Made by a program: the position numbers and the translations under genes. This document shows positions 1-9,030 of a stretch of DNA of 64,000 nucleotides, in pieces. The DNA comes from Fluviicola sp. (GTDB taxonomy: Bacteria; Bacteroidota; Bacteroidia; Flavobacteriales_D; Crocinitomicaceae). Location: positions 1 through 64,000 of the forward strand of contig NVXU02000002.1 in the NCBI GenBank assembly GCA_002734065.2, in the 5' to 3' direction. The notes beneath the pieces were generated by a model, which had not been told where the DNA came from, did no database searches, and saw nothing but the letters and a program-made list of their open reading frames with translations. Every line of letters begins with the position of its first letter. Positions within the stretch are counted from its first letter, which is position 1.

Positions 1-529
<529 letters not shown>

Positions 530-690
530 TATAAAACTTTGAATTCTGTTGAGGCTCATTCAATTTAATTTAATCTTTACGCTGTTTCCTTATTTCTCAA
601 TATCTCAAAGAACTTTTATGTCACAATTAATTAAACCAATAACTAACCGAAATCTCTACTTAAAACCTCAACTCGTTCGTTAAGGGACCG
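530..690 (-). other. 16S rRNA leader
   Basis: About 160 AT-rich bases between the proximal rRNA promoter and the mature 16S 5' end, with no ORF. It is expected to carry the RNase III processing stem and antitermination signals, but no specific motif could be pinned down by eye. Confidence 0.5.
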
Positions 691-720
691 CAAAGATACA
701 TGCAATTTTTATATTAACAA
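691..720 (-). promoter_or_regulatory. Proximal rRNA promoter (P2)
   Basis: On the minus strand the sequence reads TTG, exactly 19 bases, then TATCTTTG. This matches the Bacteroidota primary sigma factor consensus TTTG/TTG-N19-TAnnTTTG. It lies about 160 bp upstream of the 16S 5' end and points into the rRNA operon. Confidence 0.8.
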
Positions 721-792
721 GCTTTTATGAAAAACTTTTTAAAATAAACTAAAACCGCAAAATCAAAACCACTTAGCGCTCTAAGCGGGGGG

Positions 793-822
793 CAAAGATA
801 GACACTCTTTTATAAACAACAA
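793..822 (-). promoter_or_regulatory. Distal rRNA promoter (P1)
   Basis: A second copy of the same arrangement, TTG-N19-TATCTTTG, about 100 bp upstream of P2 and also pointing into the 16S gene. Two identical -7 octamers with the same spacing argue that both are real tandem rRNA promoters. Confidence 0.75.
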
Positions 823-892
823 TAAAATTTATTGAAAAAAATGAAAAAAAATTACAGTCATACTTAAGCAACTGGAAAACAAGAGCTGAGAA

Positions 893-923
893 ACGAAAAA
901 AAGCCACCCTAATTAGGAGTGAC
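893..923 (-). terminator. Rho-independent terminator after the 960..1181 gene
   Basis: Read on the minus strand, an imperfect GC-containing stem (AGTCACTCCT / AGGGTGGCT, loop AATT, some G-T pairs) is followed directly by a run of seven T. It lies about 40 bp past the stop of the small minus-strand gene and ahead of the rRNA promoters, so it insulates the rRNA operon. Confidence 0.7.
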
Positions 924-959
924 TTCATTTTCTTTTAAAATTTGCTCAATAAATGAACC

Positions 960-1181
960 TTATTTTTTCTTTTTCTTCTTGGCTTTTACTTTATCAAGCC
1001 ATTTATCACTTTTCATTTCTCCAAGAACATTTACTTTCTTCATGCGAGAATAATCTTCTGCAGCAAGTTGCATTTGCTCCTTTGTGTCTCTTCTTATTAA
1101 AACACTTCCACTTCCAAGGTTTTTAACCTCTATATAGAAACCATCTTTTAATCTTGCTGGCTTTGTCGCTGGTCTTCCCAT
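960..1181 (-). CDS. Small conserved basic protein, function unknown
   Basis: 73 aa. It opens MGRPATKPARLKDGFYIEV and ends in a lysine-rich tail (KVKAKKKKKK). I recognise the MGRP...LKDGFYIEV opening from short proteins conserved in Bacteroidota, none with an assigned function as far as I know. It has no membrane segment or signal peptide, and the basic tail could suggest nucleic-acid or ribosome contact (inference only). Monocistronic, with a terminator behind it; the next gene upstream starts at 1907 on the same strand with a 90-bp gap. Confidence 0.7.
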   Translation of the reverse strand: MGRPATKPARLKDGFYIEVKNLGSGSVLIRRDTKEQMQLAAEDYSRMKKVNVLGEMKSDKWLDKVKAKKKKKK

Positions 1182-1271
1182 TCGATAATTGTATTATTTG
1201 TTTATTAAAATCGTTTGAATATACAAAAGATTGACGCAATTCAAACTAAATTTGCTTTTTTTATGATTTCT

Positions 1272-1907
1272 TTAACGTTGAATTGAATACCTTATTTCAT
1301 TTTCGACAGAAATAAGCTTCATTCTCCCGAGAACAATCAATTCTGATAGTGCCAAATCCAAACGATTATTTTTGAAATTAGACACCTTATATATATAAGA
1401 CAAACTTATGTGCTCTTTTTCTTTCGACAAATGCATGATTTCATTGTGCTCCTCCCCTTCTTTGATGAGATTTTTCTCCTTTTCAAGCTTCCATGCTTTT
1501 GTGATAATTTTATTGGCAGGGAATAATGAAGAATCTACTCGCAAAAAATAAGCGGTCGAATTGTTTATTTTAATGGAGTTCTTTTTCTCCGAAGGATCAA
1601 CCTCAACAAGAAGTAGAAAATGCCTGCCCAAAGTTATTGCTGTCAGGGAGAAAGAAATAATTCCATTGGTGAAATCTTCTACTATATAATCTATGCTTTT
1701 GGAACTTGCTTCAGGGTCAACGCCTATGGTTTTGCCATTCTTCTTGACGCCAATTAATAAACTGCCTCCGCTTGAGTTTGCAAATGCTGAAATAATTTTT
1801 GCTACTTCAACTTCATTCTCCGCGCTTTCTAAAAAATGAAAATGCTGATCGCAACCTTGCTTTATTTTCTCTTCAATAGTACGACTTATCTGCTCCAAAT
1901 CTCCCAT
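1272..1907 (-). CDS. AlbA_2 (Schlafen-type) domain protein
   Basis: 211 aa. Residues ~22-120 match the AlbA_2 putative DNA-binding/ATPase fold: an acidic stretch ESAENEVEVAKIISAFANSS, then GGSLLIGVKKNGKTIGVDP. The C-terminal third is charged and helical, ending in a possible winged-helix segment (LALSELIVLGRMKLISV). Family members include transcriptional regulators and Schlafen-like nucleases; which applies here cannot be told. The first codons overlap the 3' end of aroE by 22 bp, so it is the last gene of the rhodanese-DUF368-aroE transcript. Confidence 0.75.
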   Translation of the reverse strand: MGDLEQISRTIEEKIKQGCDQHFHFLESAENEVEVAKIISAFANSSGGSLLIGVKKNGKTIGVDPEASSKSIDYIVEDFTNGIISFSLTAITLGRHFLLLVEVDPSEKKNSIKINNSTAYFLRVDSSLFPANKIITKAWKLEKEKNLIKEGEEHNEIMHLSKEKEHISLSYIYKVSNFKNNRLDLALSELIVLGRMKLISVENEIRYSIQR

Positions 1908-2611
1908 GATTTTAAGGCTTGATGTTTCAACATTGATTCTCCATTCAATATCATTGCTCCACTTTCTTCTGCCTTTTGGAGAAATTTCGTTTTTGCAGGA
2001 TTGTAGATTAAATCAATGACCAAATGATTTTCGCTAAGACTTGAAAACGGCAAATCGATACAGTCGTCAATGCTTGGAGAAGTGCCAATAGGTGTGCAAT
2101 TGACTATTAATTTGCATGAACGAATCATTTGTTCGTTGACTTCTTTATAAGAGAATTGATTCTTCCCTTTTGGCGTTCTGGAAATAAAAATGACCGTCAC
2201 TCCTAACTTTTTCAGAACGTATTCTACCGCTTTTGAAGCGCCTCCAGTTCCAAAAATTATCGCCCGTTCGTGCTGATTAGTCATGAAGGGTTTGATGGAT
2301 TGGTGAAAACCATAAGCATCGGTGTTGTGACCAATAGTTTGTCCGTTCTTAAAGCTGACAACATTTACGGCGCCAATTTCTTTTGCCACATTGTCAATTT
2401 CGTCAAGAAAAGGAAAAACATCCTCTTTATAAGGTATGGTGACGTTTAATCCTGAGAAATTCTCTTGAAAAACATCCTTAATTGAAGAAATTGATTCAAT
2501 TTCAACATTTTCGTAGGATGCATCGATTTTATTCTCTAAGAAATAGCTTGTGAAGAATGCTTTTGAGAAAGAATGTCCAAGAGACTTGCCGATGAGTCCG
2601 AATTTCTTCAT
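1886..2611 (-). CDS. aroE: Shikimate dehydrogenase
   Basis: 241 aa, the short form common in Bacteroidota. It reduces 3-dehydroshikimate to shikimate with NADPH in aromatic amino acid synthesis (cytosolic). Visible motifs are GKSLGHSFSKAFF (substrate site), NVTIPYK with the catalytic lysine (~residue 61), GHNTDAYGF with the catalytic aspartate, and GTGGASKAV for NADP binding. The start overlaps the DUF368 stop by 4 bp (ATGA) and the end overlaps the AlbA_2 gene, indicating translational coupling. Confidence 0.95.
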   Translation of the reverse strand: MKKFGLIGKSLGHSFSKAFFTSYFLENKIDASYENVEIESISSIKDVFQENFSGLNVTIPYKEDVFPFLDEIDNVAKEIGAVNVVSFKNGQTIGHNTDAYGFHQSIKPFMTNQHERAIIFGTGGASKAVEYVLKKLGVTVIFISRTPKGKNQFSYKEVNEQMIRSCKLIVNCTPIGTSPSIDDCIDLPFSSLSENHLVIDLIYNPAKTKFLQKAEESGAMILNGESMLKHQALKSWEIWSR

Positions 2612-3552
2612 GATTCGGTATTCTCCGTTTTTTCTTCTTTTGGCGCAAACCTTTCCAGGATGAAAATCACCAAAAAACCGACGAATAAAAACAGAACAGA
2701 CATGGCAATTTGAGCATCTCCATCAAAGGAAGACGGCAAAACATTTTCTTGAATGAACGGGACACTTTCTCCATGAGAATTAATCCTGAATTCTTTGGTC
2801 AATTTCCACGGCCACACTTTATTTAATGAACCTATCATAAAGCCTGTGAGAATGGCAATTGTGATTTCTTTGAATCGTGTAAAAAGATACTTTAAAACCT
2901 TTGCAAAGGTCAGCAGCCCAATTGCACAGCCGAGTGCAAAGAGGCCTATGATTATGAAGTCTCTGTCTGAAATTGCTCCCAGAACCTTGTCATAGCTCCC
3001 CAGTAACAGTAAAATAAATGCTCCTGAAACGCCTGGCAAAATCATGGCGCAAATTGCAATTGCTCCACTTAATACAACGTACCAATTCGCATCGATTGAA
3101 GCCACTGATTGAAGAGTAGTAATGTAAAAAGCAACTGCTGCACCTATAATTAATGCGCCAATAACTGAAGGATTCCACTTTGTAATTGTTTTGCCGATTA
3201 GCCAAATACTGGCAATAATAAGTCCGAAGAAAAAGCTCCAAATAAGCACTGGATGTGCTGTAAGTAAATAACTAACGATTTTCGCAAGACTGACAATACT
3301 GATGGCTATTCCTGCGAATAGAAAGACGAAAAAGGTGCCATTGATGTGTTTCCAAACGGCTTTGAACCCTTCTTTTTTCCATAATTTTAGTGCGCCAAGA
3401 TTAATCTTGTTGATGCTGTCAATTAATTCTTCATAAATTCCCGAAATAAAAGCAATTGTTCCTCCTGAAACGCCCGGAACGACATCTGCTGCTCCCATTG
3501 CAATTCCCTTTAAGGTAAGTAGTCCTAATTGTAATGTTGATCTTTTTGCCAT
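2608..3552 (-). CDS. DUF368 membrane protein (PopT-type polyprenyl-phosphate transporter)
   Basis: 314 aa polytopic inner-membrane protein with about eight to ten hydrophobic segments. It has the two re-entrant family motifs, GIAMGAADVVPGVSGGT near the N-terminus and MILPGVSGAFILLLLG in the middle. DUF368 proteins (PopT) were shown to recycle undecaprenyl phosphate across the membrane for cell-envelope synthesis; assignment here rests on family membership. Its ATG overlaps the rhodanese stop by one base and its stop overlaps the aroE start. Confidence 0.85.
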   Translation of the reverse strand: MAKRSTLQLGLLTLKGIAMGAADVVPGVSGGTIAFISGIYEELIDSINKINLGALKLWKKEGFKAVWKHINGTFFVFLFAGIAISIVSLAKIVSYLLTAHPVLIWSFFFGLIIASIWLIGKTITKWNPSVIGALIIGAAVAFYITTLQSVASIDANWYVVLSGAIAICAMILPGVSGAFILLLLGSYDKVLGAISDRDFIIIGLFALGCAIGLLTFAKVLKYLFTRFKEITIAILTGFMIGSLNKVWPWKLTKEFRINSHGESVPFIQENVLPSSFDGDAQIAMSVLFLFVGFLVIFILERFAPKEEKTENTES

Positions 3553-3869
3553 TAATATTTTTCTAAATTAGGGTCAATTTGTTCTATCCAAGCCATGATG
3601 CCCCCTTCTAAAATGAAGGTGTCTTTAAAATTCATTTCTGTTTCGAGGAAATTAGCAATTGCTTCTGCTCGCTTACCTGTCTTGCACATCACCACAATAC
3701 TGCGTTCTTTCGGCAACTCATCTAAGCGAGCACTTATTTCTGCCATGGGAATGTGAATCGCATCGATGCTACAAATGTCGTGTTCATAGCATTCTCTAAC
3801 ATCAAGAATAGAGATATTTTCTCCATTTGAAATTCTTGATTCAGTGTCTTTTGGACTAATTAATTGCAT
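3552..3869 (-). CDS. Rhodanese-like domain protein
   Basis: 105 aa, a single rhodanese domain. It starts with the typical ...ISILDVRECYEHD segment and carries the active-site loop VVMCKTGKRAEA with the persulfide-forming cysteine. Likely a sulfur carrier or sulfurtransferase of unknown partner. It has an unusually clear Shine-Dalgarno (AAGGAGA) just before the ATG, rare in this window, and heads the rhodanese-DUF368-aroE-AlbA_2 transcript. Confidence 0.9.
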   Translation of the reverse strand: MQLISPKDTESRISNGENISILDVRECYEHDICSIDAIHIPMAEISARLDELPKERSIVVMCKTGKRAEAIANFLETEMNFKDTFILEGGIMAWIEQIDPNLEKY

Positions 3870-3907
3870 TCTCCTTATTTTATTGATGCGAAGATATAAA
3901 AATAGTA

Positions 3908-4384
3908 TTACTTCACTTTGACAGAAACAATCATCACGAAGTTGGCGACAAGCTCATTATTTGCGTCAATTGCAACAACATCAATCGACTGATTAACTCT
4001 TTCTTTAGTCGCATAAGAATTAAGAATTGCCTCTCGAATTAATTCTCCTTGGTCAATTTTAAAAATCACATCCGACTCTGCTCGTTTGATAAATTCGCCT
4101 TTAATTCCCTTGAAAGCAAATGAAACTTTGTGTCCCATTGTTTCGGAGAAGTAGAATACGTGCAATCCTGCCGCTACATCTGCTCCCACTGCCAAAGCTC
4201 CGAAATACATCGAATTTAGATGGTTCTTTGTTCGTCTTCGTAGCTTAATTTTCACTCTACTTTCTTTCTCATTGAGAAGAAGTAACTTGGGTTTAACAAA
4301 GCCAATAATTGGTATTTTAAAAACGCTCAGCAACCATAATTTTCGTTGCATTTGCTTTAAGGTGATTTCTTTAGTCTTCTCCAT
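3908..4384 (-). CDS. DUF4442 hotdog-fold protein (putative thioesterase)
   Basis: 158 aa, fitting the DUF4442 family of single hotdog domains related to PaaI-type thioesterases. A hydrophobic N-terminus is followed by the long-helix region NHLNSMYFGALAVGADVAAG, then beta strands ending VANFVMIVSVKVK. The substrate is unknown, presumably an acyl-CoA or acyl-ACP. It overlaps the upstream nitronate monooxygenase gene by 14 bp, so the two are co-transcribed. Confidence 0.75.
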   Translation of the reverse strand: MEKTKEITLKQMQRKLWLLSVFKIPIIGFVKPKLLLLNEKESRVKIKLRRRTKNHLNSMYFGALAVGADVAAGLHVFYFSETMGHKVSFAFKGIKGEFIKRAESDVIFKIDQGELIREAILNSYATKERVNQSIDVVAIDANNELVANFVMIVSVKVK

Positions 4385-5342
4385 ATTCTTTCTTTAATTC
4401 TGCCATAATTTCACTGATAGGACGAATCGATTTCACATGCTCAATCGAAGGACCTGCACACCAAACGGTTTTGTAGGTCGAACTAAACGCAGCTTTTTGT
4501 AAACTTTTCATTCCTTTGAAAAATGTAAATGCTTTGAACCACTTTTTCAATCGTTTATTCTTACTCAAAAAACGTTCTAACCAGTTTTGCTTTGTTCCTA
4601 TTTGCTGAACATACTCTGTATTAATAACGGTGCATGGGGACCCGGATAGTTTGGTGGTCATCACGATGTCTTTTGCCGAATAATCAACGCAGGCTTGCTT
4701 GTATTCTTGAGAGACTCCTGCTTCATCGGAGGCTATAAAAATGCTTCCCATTGAGATTCCGTCCGCTCCATAATCAATCATTTCTCGAATTTCGTATCCG
4801 TTACCAACTCCCCCAGCAGAAATCACTGGTATTTTGCATTCTTTCTTGAGAAGAGGAATCAATTCTTTGAAAGATAGCGGTCCTGCGTGACCTCCAGCCT
4901 CTTTATTCACAGCAATAATTGCATCTGCACCTAAAGTTTCCACTTTTTTGGCATATTCAACATTAACGACATCGCAGAAAACTTTCACCCCTGCTTGATG
5001 TGCCATTTTTATCGTTTCTTTCGGAGAACCTAAGGATGTTATCAAAAAATCAACCTTCTCTTCGCAACAAACTTGCAACTGTTCTTTGTACAGAAAGTTT
5101 GATTTATTGACGATTAAATTAATCCCAAAAGGTCCCTTTATTTCTTCTTTTATTTCTCTAATGGCCGTTCTTAATTCTTCAACTGTCCTATAATTTAATG
5201 CTGGAATTGCACCTGTAGCACCCGATTTAATGGAAGCAACAATCATTTCTTTGTTAGAAACCAAAAACATGGGAGCAACAATAACTGGGAAATCAATACT
5301 GAGCATTTTGCTTAACGCAACTTCTTTTGCAGGAATTTTCAT
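4371..5342 (-). CDS. Nitronate monooxygenase / 2-nitropropane dioxygenase family
   Basis: 323 aa FMN-dependent TIM-barrel. Motifs: PFGINLIVNKSN, NKEAGGHAGP (conserved GGHxG near the flavin), ISAGGVGNGYEIREM and ADGISMGSIFIASDEAG (phosphate-binding end of the barrel). The family oxidises alkyl nitronates but also includes FabK-like enoyl reductases, so the physiological substrate is uncertain. The minus-strand upstream region has TATCTTCG close to the start, a near match to the -7 box. Confidence 0.85.
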   Translation of the reverse strand: MKIPAKEVALSKMLSIDFPVIVAPMFLVSNKEMIVASIKSGATGAIPALNYRTVEELRTAIREIKEEIKGPFGINLIVNKSNFLYKEQLQVCCEEKVDFLITSLGSPKETIKMAHQAGVKVFCDVVNVEYAKKVETLGADAIIAVNKEAGGHAGPLSFKELIPLLKKECKIPVISAGGVGNGYEIREMIDYGADGISMGSIFIASDEAGVSQEYKQACVDYSAKDIVMTTKLSGSPCTVINTEYVQQIGTKQNWLERFLSKNKRLKKWFKAFTFFKGMKSLQKAAFSSTYKTVWCAGPSIEHVKSIRPISEIMAELKKEYGED

Positions 5343-5363
5343 AGTACGAAGATAATAAAATTG

Positions 5364-5460
5364 ACGCGCTCGTTCCTCGCTGTTTGAGTTTTCGATTCGC
5401 TAACGCTGTTCGAGTGTTCGACTGAAGTTGTTTGTAGGTTAGAGCCTCTTGCTCGAGACT
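5364..5460. repeat. Dispersed repeat, related to the batC 5' repeats
   Basis: Sits between the divergent nitronate monooxygenase and menA genes. The segment CGCTCGTTCCTCGCTGTTTGA is nearly identical to the reverse complement of the 23-bp units at 32430-32509, and TCGATTCGCTAACGC follows. It ends in CTCTTGCTCGAGACTCCC, which recurs before the genes at 11827 and 16323. Non-coding; probably a degenerate small mobile or palindromic repeat family. Confidence 0.55.
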
Positions 5461-5483
5461 CCCAACTCAGTTCTCAATTTTAC

Positions 5484-5491
5484 TATCTTTG
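5484..5491 (+). promoter_or_regulatory. -7 box immediately before menA
   Basis: TATCTTTG, an exact match to the Bacteroidota TAnnTTTG element, ends only four bases before the menA ATG. No TTG lies 19 bp upstream, so only the -7 half is supported. If used, transcription would start at or next to the start codon, giving a leaderless or near-leaderless message. Confidence 0.5.
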
Positions 5492-5495
5492 TTCC

Positions 5496-6398
5496 ATGTC
5501 AAAAACAAGTGCTTGGATCAGTGCAATGCGATTGCGAACCTTACCTCTCTCTCTTTCTGGGATAATTTTAGGTTCTTCCGTGGCGCACTACAATGGTTAT
5601 TGGAACACGCTTATTTTTGTTTTTGCTTTAATTACCACCATCCTTTTTCAAGTGCTTTCCAATTTTGCCAATGATTTAGGAGATGGAATAAAAGGCACTG
5701 ACAATGAAGACCGTATCGGTCCAAAAAGAGCGGTGCAATCAGGAATAATATCTTCAAAAGAAATGAAAATTGCCGTAATTATAACGGCTGTGTTGTCTTT
5801 TGCTTCTGCTGGAATGCTCATCTTTTTGGCAGCGCAGAATATGAGTTCTGCAACGCTTTGGTTTTATGTCGGATTGACGATTGCAAGTGTTCTCGCAGCA
5901 ATAACTTACACCGTTGGCAAAAAAGCCTATGGTTATCACGGATTGGGTGACTTAATGGTTCTCTTTTTCTTCGGAGGAGTTAGTGTTTTAGGAGTTTATT
6001 CTCTCTATGCTCCTCACTTTCTGATGGAAAATATTTTACTTTCCGTTTTTGTTGGATTGATGAGCGTTGCCGTCTTGAATCTGAATAATATGCGTGACTT
6101 TGCCAGTGATTCAAAGGCAAATAAGAACACACTTGTTGTGAAAATGGGTCCGAATTCTGCTAAAATATATCATGCGCTCCTCGTTATCATCGCACTAAGC
6201 GCATTGGCTATTTTTATTCAGAAAGTAGAAAAACCACTGCTCAATTTGGCCTTGCTCCCATGCATTCTTCTGCTTATTCACTTGAGAAAAGTCATGTCAA
6301 CGAAGAATGCAAAAGATTTTGACCCAGAATTAAAGAAAGTTGCACTGACAACCTTTGCGCTCTCATTATTTACTGCAATTGGACTGTTTTTACTATGA
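5496..6398 (+). CDS. menA: 1,4-dihydroxy-2-naphthoate polyprenyltransferase
   Basis: 300 aa UbiA-family inner-membrane enzyme with about eight to nine helices. It joins a polyprenyl diphosphate to DHNA in menaquinone synthesis. The first Asp-rich motif is NFANDLGDGIKGTDNEDR and the second is NNMRDFASDSKANKNT; the N-terminal AMRLRTLPLSLSG is typical of MenA. The stop codon overlaps the menC start (ATGA), so the two menaquinone genes are coupled. Confidence 0.93.
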   Translation: MSKTSAWISAMRLRTLPLSLSGIILGSSVAHYNGYWNTLIFVFALITTILFQVLSNFANDLGDGIKGTDNEDRIGPKRAVQSGIISSKEMKIAVIITAVLSFASAGMLIFLAAQNMSSATLWFYVGLTIASVLAAITYTVGKKAYGYHGLGDLMVLFFFGGVSVLGVYSLYAPHFLMENILLSVFVGLMSVAVLNLNNMRDFASDSKANKNTLVVKMGPNSAKIYHALLVIIALSALAIFIQKVEKPLLNLALLPCILLLIHLRKVMSTKNAKDFDPELKKVALTTFALSLFTAIGLFLL

Positions 6399-7402
6399 TG
6401 AAATCAAAATTCCATAAAAAAACCTTCCATTTTAAACTTCCGAGCGGGACAAGCAGAGGAATTCTCACAGAAAAACATGCATGGTTCATCGAAATTTGGG
6501 AAGAAAGCAATCCTTCAATAGTCGGAACGGGAGAATGCAGCATCATTCCAGGATTATCGCCAGATTTTGAAAATTTTGAGTCTTACGAAGAACAACTCAG
6601 CAAAGTTTGCGAAAATTTGCAAATTGATTTAGAAAATTGGCCGTCGATAAAATTTGGAGTAGAATGTGCCCTTCTCGACTTAAAAAACGGAGGAAAAGGA
6701 GTCGTTTTTGACAATTCATTCTCTCGTGGTGAACGAAAATTAGCCATCAATGGATTAATTTGGATGGGCGATAAAGAGTTTATGCAGTCGCAAATTCAGG
6801 AGAAAATAGACGCAGGATTCACTACGATTAAAATGAAAATCGGATCCATTGATTTTGAAACGGAACTAAAATTATTGCAATCTATTCGTGCAGAATTCTC
6901 CAGTGACCAAATAACACTAAGAGTGGACGCAAATGGCGCTTTTTCTGTCGATGAAGCACTTGAGAAGTTGCGAAAATTGGCAAAATTCGGTATTCACTCC
7001 ATTGAGCAACCAATAAAAGCTGGACAATATGAAGAAATGCGAAATTTGTGCGTCAATTCTCCCGTAAAAATCGCTTTGGATGAAGAATTAATTGGAGTCA
7101 ATCAATTAGAGAAGAAAAAAGAACTGCTCGACCTTATTCAACCTGATTTTATCATTCTTAAGCCAAGTTTACACGGCGGAATTTCTGGTTGTAAAGAGTG
7201 GATTTCTCTTGCGGAAGAAAGAAAAATTAACTGGTGGATAACCTCTGCTTTAGAATCGAACATAGGACTGAGTGCTATATGCCAATTTGTTGGAGAATAT
7301 AAAAACAGGCTTCCACAAGGCTTGGGAACAGGTTCTCTCTATACCGATAATATTCCTAGTAATTTAATCGTCAAGGAAGGTCAAATTTACTTATCATTGT
7401 AA
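6395..7402 (+). CDS. menC: o-Succinylbenzoate synthase
   Basis: 335 aa enolase-superfamily enzyme that dehydrates SHCHC to o-succinylbenzoate in menaquinone synthesis. The barrel residues are in order: KMKIG (KxK acid/base lysine), RVDANGAF (metal Asp), IEQP (Glu), ALDEE (Asp) and ILKPSLHGG (second lysine). ATG occurs at 6395 and again at 6398. Neighbouring menA supports the menaquinone role over the other enolase-family activities. Confidence 0.9.
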   Translation: MMKSKFHKKTFHFKLPSGTSRGILTEKHAWFIEIWEESNPSIVGTGECSIIPGLSPDFENFESYEEQLSKVCENLQIDLENWPSIKFGVECALLDLKNGGKGVVFDNSFSRGERKLAINGLIWMGDKEFMQSQIQEKIDAGFTTIKMKIGSIDFETELKLLQSIRAEFSSDQITLRVDANGAFSVDEALEKLRKLAKFGIHSIEQPIKAGQYEEMRNLCVNSPVKIALDEELIGVNQLEKKKELLDLIQPDFIILKPSLHGGISGCKEWISLAEERKINWWITSALESNIGLSAICQFVGEYKNRLPQGLGTGSLYTDNIPSNLIVKEGQIYLSL

Positions 7403-7406
7403 ACGA

Positions 7407-9011
7407 ATGAAAACCCAATTTTTCAAATCTAATCCTTTAAGTGACTCTCTTCTTATTAAGAATAAAGAAACACTCATCCCTATCCTTGTCTTCTTTTTTG
7501 GAATTTGGTACTTCTGTCTTCGAATATTGGGCACAGGTTTAGAATTTATCCCGGGAGATTTAGGTGATTCAAGGTTTATCAACTTTCTTTTAGAACATGG
7601 ACATCAATGGTTACATGGCAACGTTAACAACTTCTGGGATGCCAACTTTATGCATCCATTTAAGAATACAATCGCCATTTCTGACAACATGTTGGGCACC
7701 ATGCCCATATATTCTTTGTTTAGGTCTTTTGGAATCTCCGTTGAAACTTCTTACCAATTATGGTGGATTGTTATTTGTTCATTGAACTTCTGGTCAGCTT
7801 TTTTTGTTGTGAAAAAATGGTTTAATCGATGGGATATTGCCATTATCGTTGCATGGGTCTTTGCTTTTACCATTTTCAATATGGGGCAGCTTAACTACAT
7901 GCAAATGATGATACGATTTATGGTGCCAATTGCCTTTTACGCTGCTACTAAAATGATAGAAACCAAAGAAATGAAGTATTTCATTCTTTACTCGTTCGCG
8001 CTGATATTTCAATTCTATTCTGTCATATATACAGGTTTATTTCTTTTATATTTCAGTGTTTTCTACATCTTTATTTTTGCAATCGTTAAGAAAGAGTACT
8101 TCTTTTTTACGTATTTATTCCGTAAAAAGAATCTCCTTAAAACCGCTTTAACGATAACTCTATCCGTTATATTAATGCTGTTAATCATTGTCCCCTATCT
8201 AAATATCGCAGAAATTATTGGCTACAAAACATACCCTGAAGTACAAGCTATGTTGCCGACATGGAAATCATACTTATTTCCAAATGAAACAACCTACTCG
8301 TGGACTTATCTCAATCGTAATTTTCAACCGAGTGATATTTATTGGTTGCACTATAACTTTATGGGAATTCTCCATCTATTGACACTCGTTTCTCTCCCAT
8401 TTCTCTGGGTATATTGGAAAATAAAAAAAATCAGGCCTTCCAGGTTAATCATTGCTTTAAGCATTACTGTCTTTATTATTTTTCTATTCTATTTCAAATT
8501 TGACAATGGTTTCTCTTTGTACGAATTTGTTTTCAAGCTGCCCGGAATGAATAGTATTCGTGTGATGAATCGCTTTATTCACGTCACTATTTTCATGTTA
8601 CTCATTCTATTTGCCCTCTTTTTATTGAAGATTCCTAAAAAATGGACGCCTTTTATCTTTCTACTTGCCGTTTTTGATAATTCTTTCACAACGGAGAATT
8701 TAATTCGCCAAGATAAATTAGTTGTTGAGTCACGTAGAGTTGAGACAATTCAACTCGTCAAAAATAATCGTTCAAAGAGTGACCTTTCTTTTGCTATTAT
8801 TAATCCCAACGAACCTCCATTTATGACGCATATTGATGCCATGTTTACAGCTCTGGAGTTAAAATTCCCAACATTGAATGGCTATTCAAGTCATGGTCCG
8901 GTAAATCACAGTGTCTTTTTCCAACAAGACAATATGGAAGGTTTAGAGAAATGGCTGGATTATAATACTATCAAGAAGGAAGATGTTTTAATCCTTGAAC
9001 GAAGACAATAG
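7407..9011 (+). CDS. Polytopic membrane protein, GT-C glycosyltransferase-like
   Basis: 534 aa with about ten hydrophobic segments. After the first helix comes a large loop with paired acidic residues (FIPGDLGDSRF, then NFWDANFMHPFKNTIAISD), the layout of GT-C fold glycosyltransferases that use lipid-phosphate sugars. The C-terminal ~90 residues are soluble. The exact substrate and family are not recognised. It starts 4 bp after menC but shows no functional link with menaquinone. Confidence 0.6.
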   Translation: MKTQFFKSNPLSDSLLIKNKETLIPILVFFFGIWYFCLRILGTGLEFIPGDLGDSRFINFLLEHGHQWLHGNVNNFWDANFMHPFKNTIAISDNMLGTMPIYSLFRSFGISVETSYQLWWIVICSLNFWSAFFVVKKWFNRWDIAIIVAWVFAFTIFNMGQLNYMQMMIRFMVPIAFYAATKMIETKEMKYFILYSFALIFQFYSVIYTGLFLLYFSVFYIFIFAIVKKEYFFFTYLFRKKNLLKTALTITLSVILMLLIIVPYLNIAEIIGYKTYPEVQAMLPTWKSYLFPNETTYSWTYLNRNFQPSDIYWLHYNFMGILHLLTLVSLPFLWVYWKIKKIRPSRLIIALSITVFIIFLFYFKFDNGFSLYEFVFKLPGMNSIRVMNRFIHVTIFMLLILFALFLLKIPKKWTPFIFLLAVFDNSFTTENLIRQDKLVVESRRVETIQLVKNNRSKSDLSFAIINPNEPPFMTHIDAMFTALELKFPTLNGYSSHGPVNHSVFFQQDNMEGLEKWLDYNTIKKEDVLILERRQ

Positions 9012-9030
9012 CGCACTAAAAAGAAAAGAA

